A DNA stretch of 64,000 bases. It comes from Bacteroidota bacterium (GTDB taxonomy: Bacteria > Bacteroidota > Bacteroidia > AKYH767-A > OLB10). Where the stretch lies: the NCBI GenBank assembly GCA_016713525.1, contig JADJOZ010000022.1:62001-126000 (forward strand), written 5' to 3'. Below, piece after piece: positions 1 through 9,925 of this stretch. The notes under the pieces are model-generated. The model was not told where the DNA came from and searched no databases. It worked only from the letters and a program-made list of their open reading frames with translations. The number at the start of each line of letters is the position of its first letter. Position 1 is the stretch's first letter. The position numbers and the translations under genes are program-made.

Positions 1-536
1 CGCCATTCGAGGTCGCGAATTTTGCCGTTTCGCTTCCTGGAAACCAGTCCAGCCGGAAAAATTAGCACACCACTTCCGGAAGCATAAAGGTCATCTAGAT
101 TGGCATAAATATCGGGGGTATTTTTACCATGCTTGTTAACCCCGATAAAAATCCCTTTCAGATTTTTCAGCTGCAGCAGGATATCATTTACAATAAATCG
201 AATGTCTTTACGGGTTTTACCAACGATGTGTACCAATGCCATAGCATCGAGTGCACCTAGTGGGTGATTGGCAGCGAAAATACAACCTCCTGTTTTCGGG
301 ATGTTTTCAGTGCCTGCAACCTCAATGTGAGCCCCGAATTCATCGACAATGGCATCCACAAAATCGAACTCCTGCCGGTGCCCGTGACGGCGGATAAAAT
401 CATTGATGTCGTCTTGATGGGCAACCCTTTTTAAATAGGAAAAAATAAAACGGGGTAAAATCCGGTATAAGCCGGGATTTTTCGCCTTAAAAATCGCATC
501 AATATCTATAAACTTCTTATTTTCAGCACTTTGCAT
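1..536 (-). CDS. GlsB/COG3176-like acyltransferase (partial, C-terminus off window)
   Basis: The first ATG on the minus strand is at 536 and the frame stays open to the window edge, giving about 178 residues. The protein has an acyltransferase core: NHPLGALD near residue 85 (His and Asp five residues apart, as in the hemolysin-like/GlsB N-acyltransferases rather than the HX4D of PlsC) and FPAGLVSRK near residue 160. These are the signatures of the COG3176 family, which includes the glycine-lipid and ornithine-lipid acyltransferases. By family it would acylate an amino acid or lyso-lipid at the inner face of the membrane. It is transcribed divergently from the division cluster. The C-terminal part is missing, so the exact substrate class cannot be judged. 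Family is fairly certain; GlsB itself is inference. Confidence 0.75.
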   Translation of the reverse strand, partial: MQSAENKKFIDIDAIFKAKNPGLYRILPRFIFSYLKRVAHQDDINDFIRRHGHRQEFDFVDAIVDEFGAHIEVAGTENIPKTGGCIFAANHPLGALDAMALVHIVGKTRKDIRFIVNDILLQLKNLKGIFIGVNKHGKNTPDIYANLDDLYASGSGVLIFPAGLVSRKRNGKIRDLEW

Positions 537-743
537 AGAAATAATTCCCTGTGTGACTCCAAAGTTACGTTTTTCTAATCAGACCAGGAATTTATTTTTG
601 TTCCACAATTTCCCACTATTTTACAACTCCTGTAATAACCCTCTGAAACCCTCGTTATTATTGAGCGTATGACAGATAAGTGAATATTTTTTAGTGTCAG
701 AAATACTTGCAAATAGAAAATTTATTAACAATTTGGCATTTTA

Positions 744-758
744 GTGGGAAAATGTGGG
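744..758 (+). promoter_or_regulatory. Candidate MraZ operator (two GTGGG boxes, 10-bp period)
   Basis: GTGGG at 744-748 and GTGGG at 754-758 are separated by five bases, the spacing known for MraZ boxes upstream of mraZ (established in E. coli and Mycoplasma). A TACCTTTA element at 770-777 resembles the Bacteroidota -7 box TAnnTTTG with one mismatch, but no well-spaced TTTG was found upstream. The boxes lie about 85 bp before mraZ, which fits autoregulation of the dcw cluster. The remainder of the 537-840 gap is AT-rich and shows nothing else recognisable. Confidence 0.6.
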
Positions 759-840
759 GAAATTTATTTTACCTTTACCAACTGCTTCCGGAACCTGATC
801 AAAATGGGATAAAAACGGCAGTAAAAACTAATTCAGAGCG

Positions 841-1302
841 ATGCATTTCATAGGCGAATACGAAGTAAAAGTTGACGACAAGGGCAGGGTGATGGTACCC
901 GTAGCCTTGCGGAAGCAATTGCCGCCCGATATGCAGGATCGCTTTGTGTTGCACCGCGGTTTTGAAAACTGTGTTGCCATGAGTCCATATGCTGTATTCA
1001 TGAAGGAAGCCGAACGGATTGCAAAAATGAACGACAAGAAGAAGTCGGTTCGTGAATACCAAAGGTTTTTTGTGGATGGGGCAGTAGAGATTACACTCGA
1101 CAGCAATGGCAGGATGTTGATACCAAAACACCTGAAAGAATGGGCTGGCCTGGGTCGTGAAATTGTGATTGCAACCCGATTGAAGAAGATTGAAATCTGG
1201 TCGAAAGAAAAGAAAAAAACACCGACAGCTGAGGATGGCGATAAATTCTCTGACATGGCAGAAGACCTGTTTGGTGATGAAGATGAGGATGGGGATAATT
1301 AA
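841..1302 (+). CDS. mraZ: Transcriptional regulator MraZ
   Basis: 153 residues, the usual size of MraZ. Two SpoVT/AbrB-like half domains are visible: FIGEYEVKVDDKGRVMVPV at residues 3-21 and a second copy around residues 78-105 (EITLDSNGRMLIPKHL), followed by an acidic tail. MraZ proteins are nucleoid-associated DNA-binding repressors that control the dcw operon. It is the first gene of the cluster, ends directly at the rsmH start (TAA then ATG at 1303), and has candidate MraZ boxes upstream. ATG at 841 is the only start that keeps the first half domain. Confidence 0.95.
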   Translation: MHFIGEYEVKVDDKGRVMVPVALRKQLPPDMQDRFVLHRGFENCVAMSPYAVFMKEAERIAKMNDKKKSVREYQRFFVDGAVEITLDSNGRMLIPKHLKEWAGLGREIVIATRLKKIEIWSKEKKKTPTAEDGDKFSDMAEDLFGDEDEDGDN

Positions 1303-2205
1303 ATGAGTTACCATGAACCTGTCATGTTGCAGCAATGCATCGAGGGGCTGAACATCAGGCAGGATGGCATTTATACCGATGTAACATTTGGGGGCGGGGG
1401 ACATTCAAAGGCGATACTGGAACATCTGGGTGAAAAAGGGCGATTATTTGCTTTCGATCAGGATGAAGATGCACAGGTTAACAGGATTGCCGACCAAAGA
1501 TTTACACTAATAAGAGATAACTTCAGAAATATGCAGCAACACCTGAGTCAACAACAAGCACTTCCGCTTAGCGGAATACTTGCTGACCTTGGAGTGTCGT
1601 CGCACCAGTTTGATGAACCGGGACGTGGATTTTCAATCCGTTTCGATCATGATCTGGATATGAGAATGGATACCAGAACCGGTACTACTGCCCTTGAAAT
1701 TCTGAATTCAGGTTCTGAAAAGGAATTGGTAGCAATTTTCTCGGGTTATGGTGAAGTGAAAAATTCGAAAACGCTTGCTGCAGCAATTATTCAGCAACGT
1801 AACAAACAGCCATTCACCGATGCGGCATCATTGCGAAATGCAATTGCTCATTTGGTGCCAAAAGCAGCCGCTACACAATATATGGCTCAGGTGTATCAGG
1901 CATTACGCATTGAAGTGAATGATGAGCTGGCAGCTTTAAAAGACTTGCTGGTGCAAAGTGCAGCTTCACTCGAAAAAGGGGGAAGACTGGTAGTGATGTC
2001 ATATCATTCACTGGAAGATCGCCTGGTGAAAAATTTTATATCAAAAGGAAACTTCGAAGGAGACGACCATAAAGACATTTACGGAAACTCACTCGGTCTG
2101 GTATTTAAATCACTTACCAAAAAACCGATAGTTCCTGATGAATCAGAAATAAGCCGTAATCCGAGATCACGCAGTGCACGGTTACGCATAGCAGAAAAAC
2201 TTTGA
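1303..2205 (+). CDS. rsmH: 16S rRNA (cytosine(1402)-N(4))-methyltransferase RsmH
   Basis: 300 residues. SAM-binding motif around VTFGGGGHSKAIL (residues 27-39), then FDQDEDA, the family block GILADLGVSSHQFDEPGRGFS and the C-terminal block VMSYHSLEDRLVKNF, ending with NPRSRSARLR, the classic RsmH/MraW tail. It methylates N4 of C1402 in 16S rRNA using S-adenosylmethionine. It starts immediately after mraZ and is followed after 4 bases by the ftsL-like gene, so it is operonic. Confidence 0.96.
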   Translation: MSYHEPVMLQQCIEGLNIRQDGIYTDVTFGGGGHSKAILEHLGEKGRLFAFDQDEDAQVNRIADQRFTLIRDNFRNMQQHLSQQQALPLSGILADLGVSSHQFDEPGRGFSIRFDHDLDMRMDTRTGTTALEILNSGSEKELVAIFSGYGEVKNSKTLAAAIIQQRNKQPFTDAASLRNAIAHLVPKAAATQYMAQVYQALRIEVNDELAALKDLLVQSAASLEKGGRLVVMSYHSLEDRLVKNFISKGNFEGDDHKDIYGNSLGLVFKSLTKKPIVPDESEISRNPRSRSARLRIAEKL

Positions 2206-2209
2206 AACG

Positions 2210-2620
2210 ATGAACAGGGAAAAGAAAGCGGCACCGGCACCAACACCGGAAAAAAAGAAAGCTCCCGGAAAAGGAATGGCTTCCGCACGCAAGTATGTGA
2301 AGTTCCTGAATGTGTTCAATATGGTAAAGCGTGATATGGTTGTTCAGGCCATGCCATACATTTTTTTCATGACTGTAATTGCATTGGTTTATATAGCTAA
2401 CAGTTACTATGCTGAAAACACGATTCGTGAAATTGATAAGATAAATAAAGAACTGAAGACTTTGAAGTCGGAAGGAATCAGTGCGAGCTCTGAATTAATG
2501 ATCAGAAGCAAACAATCGGAAGTAGCTCGTGCAGTTGCCCCAATTGGTTTGGTTGAATCAACTGATGCGGCTCGTAAAATAGTAGTAAAGACTTCAGCTA
2601 ACGAAACCAGGGAGGATTAA
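2210..2620 (+). CDS. ftsL: FtsL-like division protein
   Basis: 136 residues with a basic, Ala/Pro/Lys-rich cytoplasmic N-terminus (about 45 residues), one membrane segment around residues 47-63 (MPYIFFMTVIALVYIAN) and a short coiled-coil-like periplasmic part (TIREIDKINKELKTLKSE). Position between rsmH and ftsI and this single-pass topology identify it as the Bacteroidota FtsL equivalent, a small divisome scaffold that works with FtsB/FtsQ and FtsW-FtsI. Sequence conservation in this family is weak, so the call rests on synteny and topology. Confidence 0.85.
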   Translation: MNREKKAAPAPTPEKKKAPGKGMASARKYVKFLNVFNMVKRDMVVQAMPYIFFMTVIALVYIANSYYAENTIREIDKINKELKTLKSEGISASSELMIRSKQSEVARAVAPIGLVESTDAARKIVVKTSANETRED

Positions 2621-2624
2621 CAGA

Positions 2625-4732
2625 ATGGGAGATACCAGAAAGGACATCTTATTCAGAGTTTATATAGTATTCGCCTTCATTTGTCTGTTTGGTAGTGCCA
2701 TCATATTTAAGGTTTGGCATATTCAAAATGTGGAAGGTGATCACTGGAGAGCTATGGCCGACAGTGTAACTACCAAAATGATGAATATTGAGCCTGCCCG
2801 TGGCAATATTTATGCAACCGATTTAAGTCCCTTAGCTACAAGTGTTCCGGTTTACGATTTACGGGTTGATATGCTTTCAGATGCTATCACCAATGAAGTT
2901 TTTAATTCGAAAGTTGATTCATTAAGTCAAGCTCTGGCCGGATTATTTAAAGATCGCCAGCGATCGAATTACAAGCGGATGCTTCGGGAAGCGCGTCGTG
3001 AAGGGGAAAGATATTATTTATTAAGACGCGATGTTAGTCACCGCGATTTACAGACTGTAAAAAAATTCCCGATTTTCAAAATGGGTCGTTATAAAGGCGG
3101 ACTGATTGCTGATCAGAAAAATAAGCGTATCAAAACAAACGATATGCTTGCAGCACGAACAATTGGATATATAAAAGAAGGTGTTGAGCCTGTTGGAATT
3201 GAAGGAGCATTCGACAAATACCTGAAAGGCCGTAGTGGTTTAAGAATGATGCAGCGAATTTCAGGGAATGTTTGGAAGCCTTTGTATAGTGAAAATGAAG
3301 TGGAACCTGAAGAAGGAAAAGATGTTGTTACCACCATTGATCTCAACCTTCAGGATGTTGCACATCACTCACTCGAAACACAATTGATGAAGCACAATGC
3401 GGATAAGGGTTGTGCTATTTTAATGGAAGTGCAAACAGGATCAGTGCTGGCAATTACCAACCTGAAGCGTGGCAATGATGGAGTTTATCGTGAAGAATTT
3501 AATTTCGGAATGGGTGAAAGCACCGAACCGGGTTCTACATTCAAACTGGCATCTATCATGGCTTTGCTTGAAGATGGATATGTGGATCTTGATGATACTA
3601 TTGATACGCAGGGCGGAGCGATTCGTTATGCCAATCGGGTTATGAAAGATTCGCATGAAGGCGGATACGGCAAAACTTCTATGCAGCATGTATTTGAAGT
3701 GAGTTCTAATGTTGGTATTTCGAAAGTTGTAAATAAATACTATTCAAAAAATCCACAGGCATTTATTGACCGGGTTCGTGGATTCGGTTTAGGAATGAAA
3801 CTCGATCTGCAAATTCCCGGTGAAGGACGTCCGTTTCTGAAAAATACCGATGATAAATACTGGTCGAAAGTTTCGCTTCCATACATTTCAATAGGATATG
3901 AATGTTCATTTACACCGCTTCAGGTATTGACATTCTATAATGCAGTAGCGAATAATGGCAGAATGATGCGTCCTCGTTTTGTAAAAGAAATTCGTTATCA
4001 CGGTCAGGTAGTACAGGAGTTTAAGCCTGTGATTTTGAAAGACAGTATTGCTTCTCCTGCTACAATCAGCAAAGCGCGTTGGTGCTTGAAGGAGTTGTGG
4101 AAAGAGGAACAGCAACAAATCTGAAACACGCACAATATAAAATTGCAGGGAAAACCGGAACGTCACAAATAGCGAATGCCAATGAAGGTTATAAAGTTGG
4201 CAAAGTGCGTCACCAGGCATCATTTGTTGGATATTTTCCTGCCGACAATCCGAGGTATTCCTGTATTGTGGTAGTTTATGCACCAAATAATAATGTGTAT
4301 TATGCTGCTTCAGTTGCAGGACCAATTTTCAAAGAAATTGCCGACAAAGTTTATGCAAGCAATCCCGAGCTTCACAAAGAGTTGAAGCTGGAGCACGATG
4401 TTGAGCACAATTTGCCGATTGTTAAAGCAGGTCATTTCAAACAAACTGAAAAAGTATTGACTGCATTATCGATTCCGGCAAAACTTCCTGCGAGTCGCGA
4501 TAACTGGATAGCATCAAAATCGAATTCTGAAACGCTTGATTTTGCAGGCATGAAGTTCCGTCACGATCAGGTTCCAAATGTTTTGGGAATGGGATTGAGG
4601 GATGCTATTTATATTCTGGAAAGTCGCGGTTTACAGGTTCGCATAGTTGGGCGTGGCCAGGTAACCCGTCAATCAATTAATGCCGGTTCGAAAGTTGAAA
4701 AAGGACAGGAAATTGTAATTCAATTAGGCTGA
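2625..4732 (+). CDS. ftsI: Peptidoglycan D,D-transpeptidase FtsI/PBP3 (one-base frameshift near 4079)
   Basis: Read as one gene of about 702 residues. N-terminal membrane anchor (about residues 8-30), PBP dimerisation region, then a transpeptidase domain with the three motifs STFK (near residue 303), SSN (near 360) and KTGTS (near 510), and a C-terminal PASTA domain (VPNVLGMGLRDA onward). It cross-links septal peptidoglycan as partner of FtsW. The frame breaks at 4079-4080: restoring one T (TT to TTT) joins KAR to LVLEGVVERGTA without loss, so this is most likely a sequencing indel. Its TGA overlaps the murE ATG by one base (4732). Confidence 0.93.
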
Positions 4733-6195
4733 TGAAGGTTCTTAAAGACATACTTTACAAAGCAGGATTGCAGGAGATTCTTGGAACTACTTCGGTGGAA
4801 GTGAATTCTGTGAAATTCAGTTCACGTGAAGTGGAGAAGGGTTGTCTCTTTGTTGCTGTACGTGGCACTGTTACCGATGGTCACGAATTTATTCAACAAG
4901 CTGTCGATGCAGGTGCTGCTGCAATTGTTTGTGAGTCTTTTCCCAAGATGATCCGTCAGGGAGTCACCTATGTGAGAGTAAGCGACAGTGCTGTTGCTCT
5001 TTCTGTTATATGTGGTAATTTTTTTGATAATCCTTCTGCTAAGTTAAAACTTATTGGTATCACAGGTACCAATGGTAAAACGACAACTGCTACACTTTTG
5101 TTTCATTTATTCAGAAGATTAGGATACCGTTGCGGTTTAATTTCTACTGTACAAAATCAGGTTAACGAAGAAGTATTACCTGCTACTCATACAACCCCTG
5201 ATCCGGTTAAATTAAACGGATTGTTATACATGATGGTCCGTGAGAACTGTGACTATTGTTTCATGGAAGTAAGCTCGCATGCAGTTGCTCAGCATCGTAT
5301 TGCCGGGTTGACCTTCCGCGGTGGTATTTTCACCAATATCACACATGATCATCTCGACTATCACAAAACATTTGATGAATATATCAGAGCTAAGAAGGGA
5401 TTTTTCGATATGTTGGGTGAAGATGCTTTTGCATTGTATAATGCCGACGATAAGAATGGAAAAATAATGGTTCAGAATTGCAAAGCTCAAAAACAAAGCT
5501 TTGCATTAAAATCAATGGCTGATTTTAGAACACGTGTTATCGAAAATAGTTTTGGTGGCCTTTTGTTGAATATCGATAATAACGAAGTGTTATGTCGCTT
5601 AATAGGAAGTTTTAACGCTTATAACATCACCGGAATTTATGGTGCTGCAATTTTATTAGGGGAAGAAAAATTAAATGTACTAACAGGTATAAGCAGTCTG
5701 ACACCTGTTGAAGGACGCTTTGAATATATTGTATCAGAAAGTAAAGTCATAGGTATTGTTGATTATGCACACACTCCCGATGCATTGCAAAATGTGTTGA
5801 GTACAATTGGCGACATCAGAACCAGAAACGAAAAAGTAATTACAGTGGTAGGTTGTGGCGGCGACAGAGATGCGGCCAAACGTCCGTTGATGGCAAAGAT
5901 TGCTTGTGAAATGAGTGATAAAGTTATTCTTACTTCCGATAATCCCCGTTCAGAAGAACCTGAAAAGATTATTGAAGAAATGAAAACCGGAGTACAGCCT
6001 CAGCACTACAAAAAAGTGTTGTCGGTAACCGACAGAAGAGAAGCATTAAGAGTTGCCTGCAGTTTAGCTGCTCCGGGAGATATTATTCTTGTAGCAGGCA
6101 AAGGCCATGAAAAATATCAGGATATAAAAGGTGTGAAGCACCCGTTTGATGATAAACAAGTACTGGAAGATTCATTTAAAATAATCGAAAGCTAA
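4732..6195 (+). CDS. murE: UDP-MurNAc-tripeptide synthetase MurE (meso-DAP-type)
   Basis: 487 residues. ATP-binding P-loop GITGTNGKTTTATLL near residue 110, central ligase domain with HDHLDYH, and a C-terminal domain with SDNPRSEEP. The DNPR motif marks ligases that add meso-diaminopimelate to UDP-MurNAc-L-Ala-D-Glu in the cytoplasm, the normal Bacteroidota chemistry. The gene overlaps ftsI (1 base) and mraY (1 base), indicating translational coupling within the dcw operon. The frame is intact over the full expected length. Confidence 0.96.
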   Translation: MKVLKDILYKAGLQEILGTTSVEVNSVKFSSREVEKGCLFVAVRGTVTDGHEFIQQAVDAGAAAIVCESFPKMIRQGVTYVRVSDSAVALSVICGNFFDNPSAKLKLIGITGTNGKTTTATLLFHLFRRLGYRCGLISTVQNQVNEEVLPATHTTPDPVKLNGLLYMMVRENCDYCFMEVSSHAVAQHRIAGLTFRGGIFTNITHDHLDYHKTFDEYIRAKKGFFDMLGEDAFALYNADDKNGKIMVQNCKAQKQSFALKSMADFRTRVIENSFGGLLLNIDNNEVLCRLIGSFNAYNITGIYGAAILLGEEKLNVLTGISSLTPVEGRFEYIVSESKVIGIVDYAHTPDALQNVLSTIGDIRTRNEKVITVVGCGGDRDAAKRPLMAKIACEMSDKVILTSDNPRSEEPEKIIEEMKTGVQPQHYKKVLSVTDRREALRVACSLAAPGDIILVAGKGHEKYQDIKGVKHPFDDKQVLEDSFKIIES

Positions 6196-7454
6196 TGCTC
6201 TATTATCTTTTTGAATACCTCGATAAAACATTTGATCTGCCGGGAGCGGGATTATTCCGTTACCTTTCATTCCGGGCGGCAATGGCGATTATTGTTTCGT
6301 TATTTATAACCTTGTTTTTGGGAAAGGGAATCATTCGTCTGCTTTTAAGAAAGCAAGTAGGTGAAACGATCCGGGATCTTGGTTTAGAAGGTCAGGCTAA
6401 AAAGCAGGGGACTCCAACAATGGGAGGACTGATTATTTTATCTGCAATACTCATTCCTGTTTTACTGTTTACCAAACTGAATAATATTTATGTGATCATC
6501 ATGATTGTTTCAACCATCTGGCTGGGAGCAATTGGTTTTCTGGATGATTATATCAAGGTATTTAAAAAAGATAAAAAAGGACTTGCCGGTAAATTTAAAG
6601 TTATCGGGCAAATTGGACTTGGATTAATCGTGGGTGCATTACTTTATTTTCATCAGGGAGTTGTTGTCAGAGAACGTATGCCAGACAATCCGATTGTAAT
6701 GAAGAATAATGCTGCCAATCTTATTGATGAAATTCAGGCAAGTGAAAATACTTTGTACTCATCGGAAGATGTAAAGTCAACTGCAACCACCATTCCATTC
6801 ATGAAGAATAATGAATTTGATTATTCCAAACTGGTGGCATGGATGGGTGAAGGTTCTGAAAAATATACCTGGATTGCATTTATATTAATAGTAATACTAA
6901 TTGTGACAGCTGTTTCAAATGGCGCAAATATCACAGATGGGATTGATGGACTGGCAACAGGAACATCTGCAATTATTGGGACAACACTGGCAATTTTTGC
7001 TTATGTGTCGGGTAACATGGTCTTTGCCGATTATCTCAATATTATGTACATCCCCAATGCCGGAGAATTAATGGTATTCATGAGTGCATTCGTTGGTGCG
7101 TGTGTTGGATTTTTATGGTTCAATGCATATCCTGCTCAGGTATTTATGGGAGATACCGGTAGTCTGGCGCTGGGAGGTATCATTGCTGTTTTCGCTATTG
7201 CCATTCGTAAAGAATTATTAATACCAATTATCTGCGGAATATTTCTGGTTGAGAATTTATCGGTGATGATTCAGGTAAGTTATTTCAAATACACGAAGAA
7301 AAAATATGGTGAAGGAAGAAGAATCTTTAAGATGTCGCCACTTCACCACCATTATCAGAAACTTGGATATCATGAAGCAAAAATTGTAACACGCTTCTGG
7401 ATTATCGGAATTATGCTTGCAGTATTAAGTGTTGTTACTTTAAAACTACGATAG
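6195..7454 (+). CDS. mraY: Phospho-N-acetylmuramoyl-pentapeptide-transferase MraY
   Basis: 419 residues, multi-pass membrane protein that transfers phospho-MurNAc-pentapeptide to undecaprenyl phosphate to make lipid I. Visible motifs: QGTPTMGGL, FLDDYIK (Asp-Asp), NGANITDGIDGLATG, FMGDTGSLALGG and SPLHHHYQKLG. It is about 60 residues longer than proteobacterial MraY because of an insert at roughly residues 155-215 between membrane helices, a length typical of Bacteroidota. ATG at 6195 overlaps the murE stop. Confidence 0.97.
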   Translation: MLYYLFEYLDKTFDLPGAGLFRYLSFRAAMAIIVSLFITLFLGKGIIRLLLRKQVGETIRDLGLEGQAKKQGTPTMGGLIILSAILIPVLLFTKLNNIYVIIMIVSTIWLGAIGFLDDYIKVFKKDKKGLAGKFKVIGQIGLGLIVGALLYFHQGVVVRERMPDNPIVMKNNAANLIDEIQASENTLYSSEDVKSTATTIPFMKNNEFDYSKLVAWMGEGSEKYTWIAFILIVILIVTAVSNGANITDGIDGLATGTSAIIGTTLAIFAYVSGNMVFADYLNIMYIPNAGELMVFMSAFVGACVGFLWFNAYPAQVFMGDTGSLALGGIIAVFAIAIRKELLIPIICGIFLVENLSVMIQVSYFKYTKKKYGEGRRIFKMSPLHHHYQKLGYHEAKIVTRFWIIGIMLAVLSVVTLKLR

Positions 7455-7457
7455 TAA

Positions 7458-8800
7458 TTGAAAACAAATAAGAAAATAGCCATTCTGGGTGCCGGTGAAA
7501 GCGGGTATGGAGCTGCTGTGCTTGCACGGAAGCAGGGCTACGAAGTATTTGTTTCTGATATGGGGGAAATTAAAGAAGAGTACCGCACGCTGTTACAAAA
7601 AATAATTTTGCTTTCGAAGAAGGAAAACATACAGAGGCTGAAATTCTGAATGCAGGTGAAGTGATTAAAAGTCCGGGGATTCCCGACAAGGCTCCATTAA
7701 TCAAAAAAATACATGAAAAGGGTATTCCCGTAATTTCAGAAATTGAATTTGCGGCCCGTTATACCAATGCATTTAAAATTTGCATCACCGGCACAAATGG
7801 TAAAACAACAACTACCATGCTAGCCTATCACATCCTGCAAAAAGCCGGATTGCATGTAGGTTTGGCGGGAAATGTGGGTAAAAGTTTTGCGTTGCAGGTT
7901 GCAGAAAACAACTTCACCCATTATGTGCTAGAATTAAGCAGCTTTCAGCTGGATGGTATGTTTGATTTTAAAGCAGAGGTAGCTATCCTCACCAATATTA
8001 CTCCTGATCATCTCGACCGTTATGGTTATGATGTAAATAATTATATCGATTCAAAATTCAGAATTACACGAAATCAAACGGGTGCCGATGCTTTCATCTA
8101 TTGTGCCGATGATACTTTAACCACTGAAGCATTGAAAACAAGAACTATTGCAGCTACTCAATACCCTTTCAGTATAAAGACCGAAGCGGGCATGACAGCA
8201 TTCCTTAAAGAAGAAAACCTAAACATCAACCTAAATAACAATTTACTGCATATGTCAATATTCGATCTTGCTCTACAGGGCAAACACAACCTCTACAACA
8301 CAATGGCAGCCGGCATCGCTGCAAGGATTATTGATATCCGTAAAGATGTAGTTAGAGAGAGTTTCTCAGACTTCAAAAATATTGAACATCGCCTTGAGCA
8401 CGTGATGACTGTTCATGGAATCGAATTTATTAATGATTCGAAAGCCACAAACATCAATTCAACATGGTATGCATTAGAATGTATGCAAAAGCCAATTATC
8501 TGGATTGTTGGCGGCGTTGATAAAGGCAACGATTATGAATCTTTGAAAGATCTGGTGAAGACTAAAGTTAAGGCAATTGTATGTTTAGGTGCCGATAACG
8601 CAAAAATCATTGAAGCTTACAAGGATATCGTTCCTGAAATTGTTGAAACAAGAAGTGCTTCCGATGCAGTAAAGGCTTCTTATGAAAAAGGCCGTAAAGG
8701 TGATGTTGTATTGCTTTCTCCTGCTTGTGCCAGTTTCGATTTGTTTAAAAATTATGAGGACCGCGGTTGGCAGTTTAAAAAAGCAGTAAAAGGTTTATAA
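7458..8800 (+). CDS. murD: UDP-MurNAc-L-alanine--D-glutamate ligase MurD (one-base frameshift near 7600)
   Basis: About 447 residues once repaired. N-terminus KIAILGAGESGYGAAVLA (nucleotide-type fold), P-loop ITGTNGKTTTTMLAY, then NITPDHLDRYG and FINDSKATNINSTWYAL, the characteristic Mur ligase blocks. It adds D-Glu to UDP-MurNAc-L-Ala. The frame breaks in an A-run at 7597-7602: seven instead of six A restores QKNNFAFEEGKHTEAEILNAGE and joins both halves, so a homopolymer miscall is likely. The start appears to be TTG at 7458, four bases after the mraY stop; no ATG preserves the Rossmann motif. Confidence 0.93.
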
Positions 8801-8823
8801 GATTGTAAAAACTATTCAGCACT

Positions 8824-9925
8824 ATGAACATGTCGTGGCTTGAAACATATTTTAAAGGAGATCGCACCATCTGGCTGACGGTGATCATTCTCTCTATTTT
8901 TTCAATTCTGGCTGTTTACAGTTCTACAGGAACACTTGCGTATAAATATCAGTCGGGGAATACCGAATACTATTTATTCAAGCACTTTTTCATTCTTGTT
9001 TTTGGATTTGGTTTGATGTATGCTGCTCATTTATTAAAATATACGGTTTATTCCAGAGTGTCTAAAATCGCCATATTAGTTGCGATTCCATTGTTGATTC
9101 TCACCCTTGCATTGGGAACAAACCTGAATGAAGCTAGTCGCTGGCTTACCTTGCCAATTGTGAATCTGAGTTTCCAGACTTCCGATTTGGCGAAATTGGC
9201 ACTCATACTTTTTGTTGCAAGAGCCTTATCAAAACGTCAGGATACTATCAAAGATTTCAAAACCGGTTTCTTACCAATTATGGGTCCTGTTGTATTAACC
9301 TGTATGTTTATTCTTCCTGCAAACTTCTCTACCGCAGCAGTATTGTTCACTACTTGTGTAATTCTGATGGTCATCGGCCGAGTCGAGATAAAATACATTA
9401 TGATATTGCTGGGTACCGGTTTGGTTGCATTGGCATTATTTATTGGAATTGCGAAATTGGTGGGTTATGAAGGTCGTATTGATACGTGGGAAAAACGAAT
9501 CGAGACTTTCATGAACGATGAAGGTGAAGGAAATTATCAATCGGATCAGGCTAAGATTGCTATAGCAAAAGGACAATTATTCGGGATTGGTCCCGGGAAC
9601 AGTTCACAGTGGTTTATTAGGAGGTGCATTAATTGTGGTATTATATCTGGTGTTATTTTACCGTGCTATAAAAATAGCGCAAAATACTCCACGGGCATTT
9701 GCAACGTTCCTTGCTATAGGATGTGCATTCAGTTTAACATTTCAGGCAATGATAAATATGGCAGTAACTGTTAATCTATTCCCCGTTACCGAACAGCCAC
9801 TTCCTATGTTAAGTATGGGAGGGACCTCAATCTGGTTTACAAGTATTGCCATTGGAATTATATTAAGTGTTAGTCGTGATCTTGAAAAAGAGGAAGGAGT
9901 GAAAAAGGTTGAAGCAGTCGCGTAA
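8824..9925 (+). CDS. ftsW: Septal peptidoglycan polymerase FtsW (internal deletion and frameshift near 9610)
   Basis: SEDS-family membrane glycosyltransferase with several hydrophobic helices and the family block ending GIGPGNSSQ (to 9609). The sequence then jumps to the next frame at GLLGGALIVVLYL (9611), skipping the segment that in homologues reads roughly RNFLPHPYSDFIYAIIxEEY. About 59 bases (around 20 residues) appear to be missing, including the conserved Asp thought to be catalytic. The rest continues normally (FPVTEQPLPMLSMGGTS) to 9925, overlapping the murG start. As FtsW is normally essential, an assembly deletion is more likely than a true null, but this cannot be settled from sequence alone. 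Confidence 0.88.
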
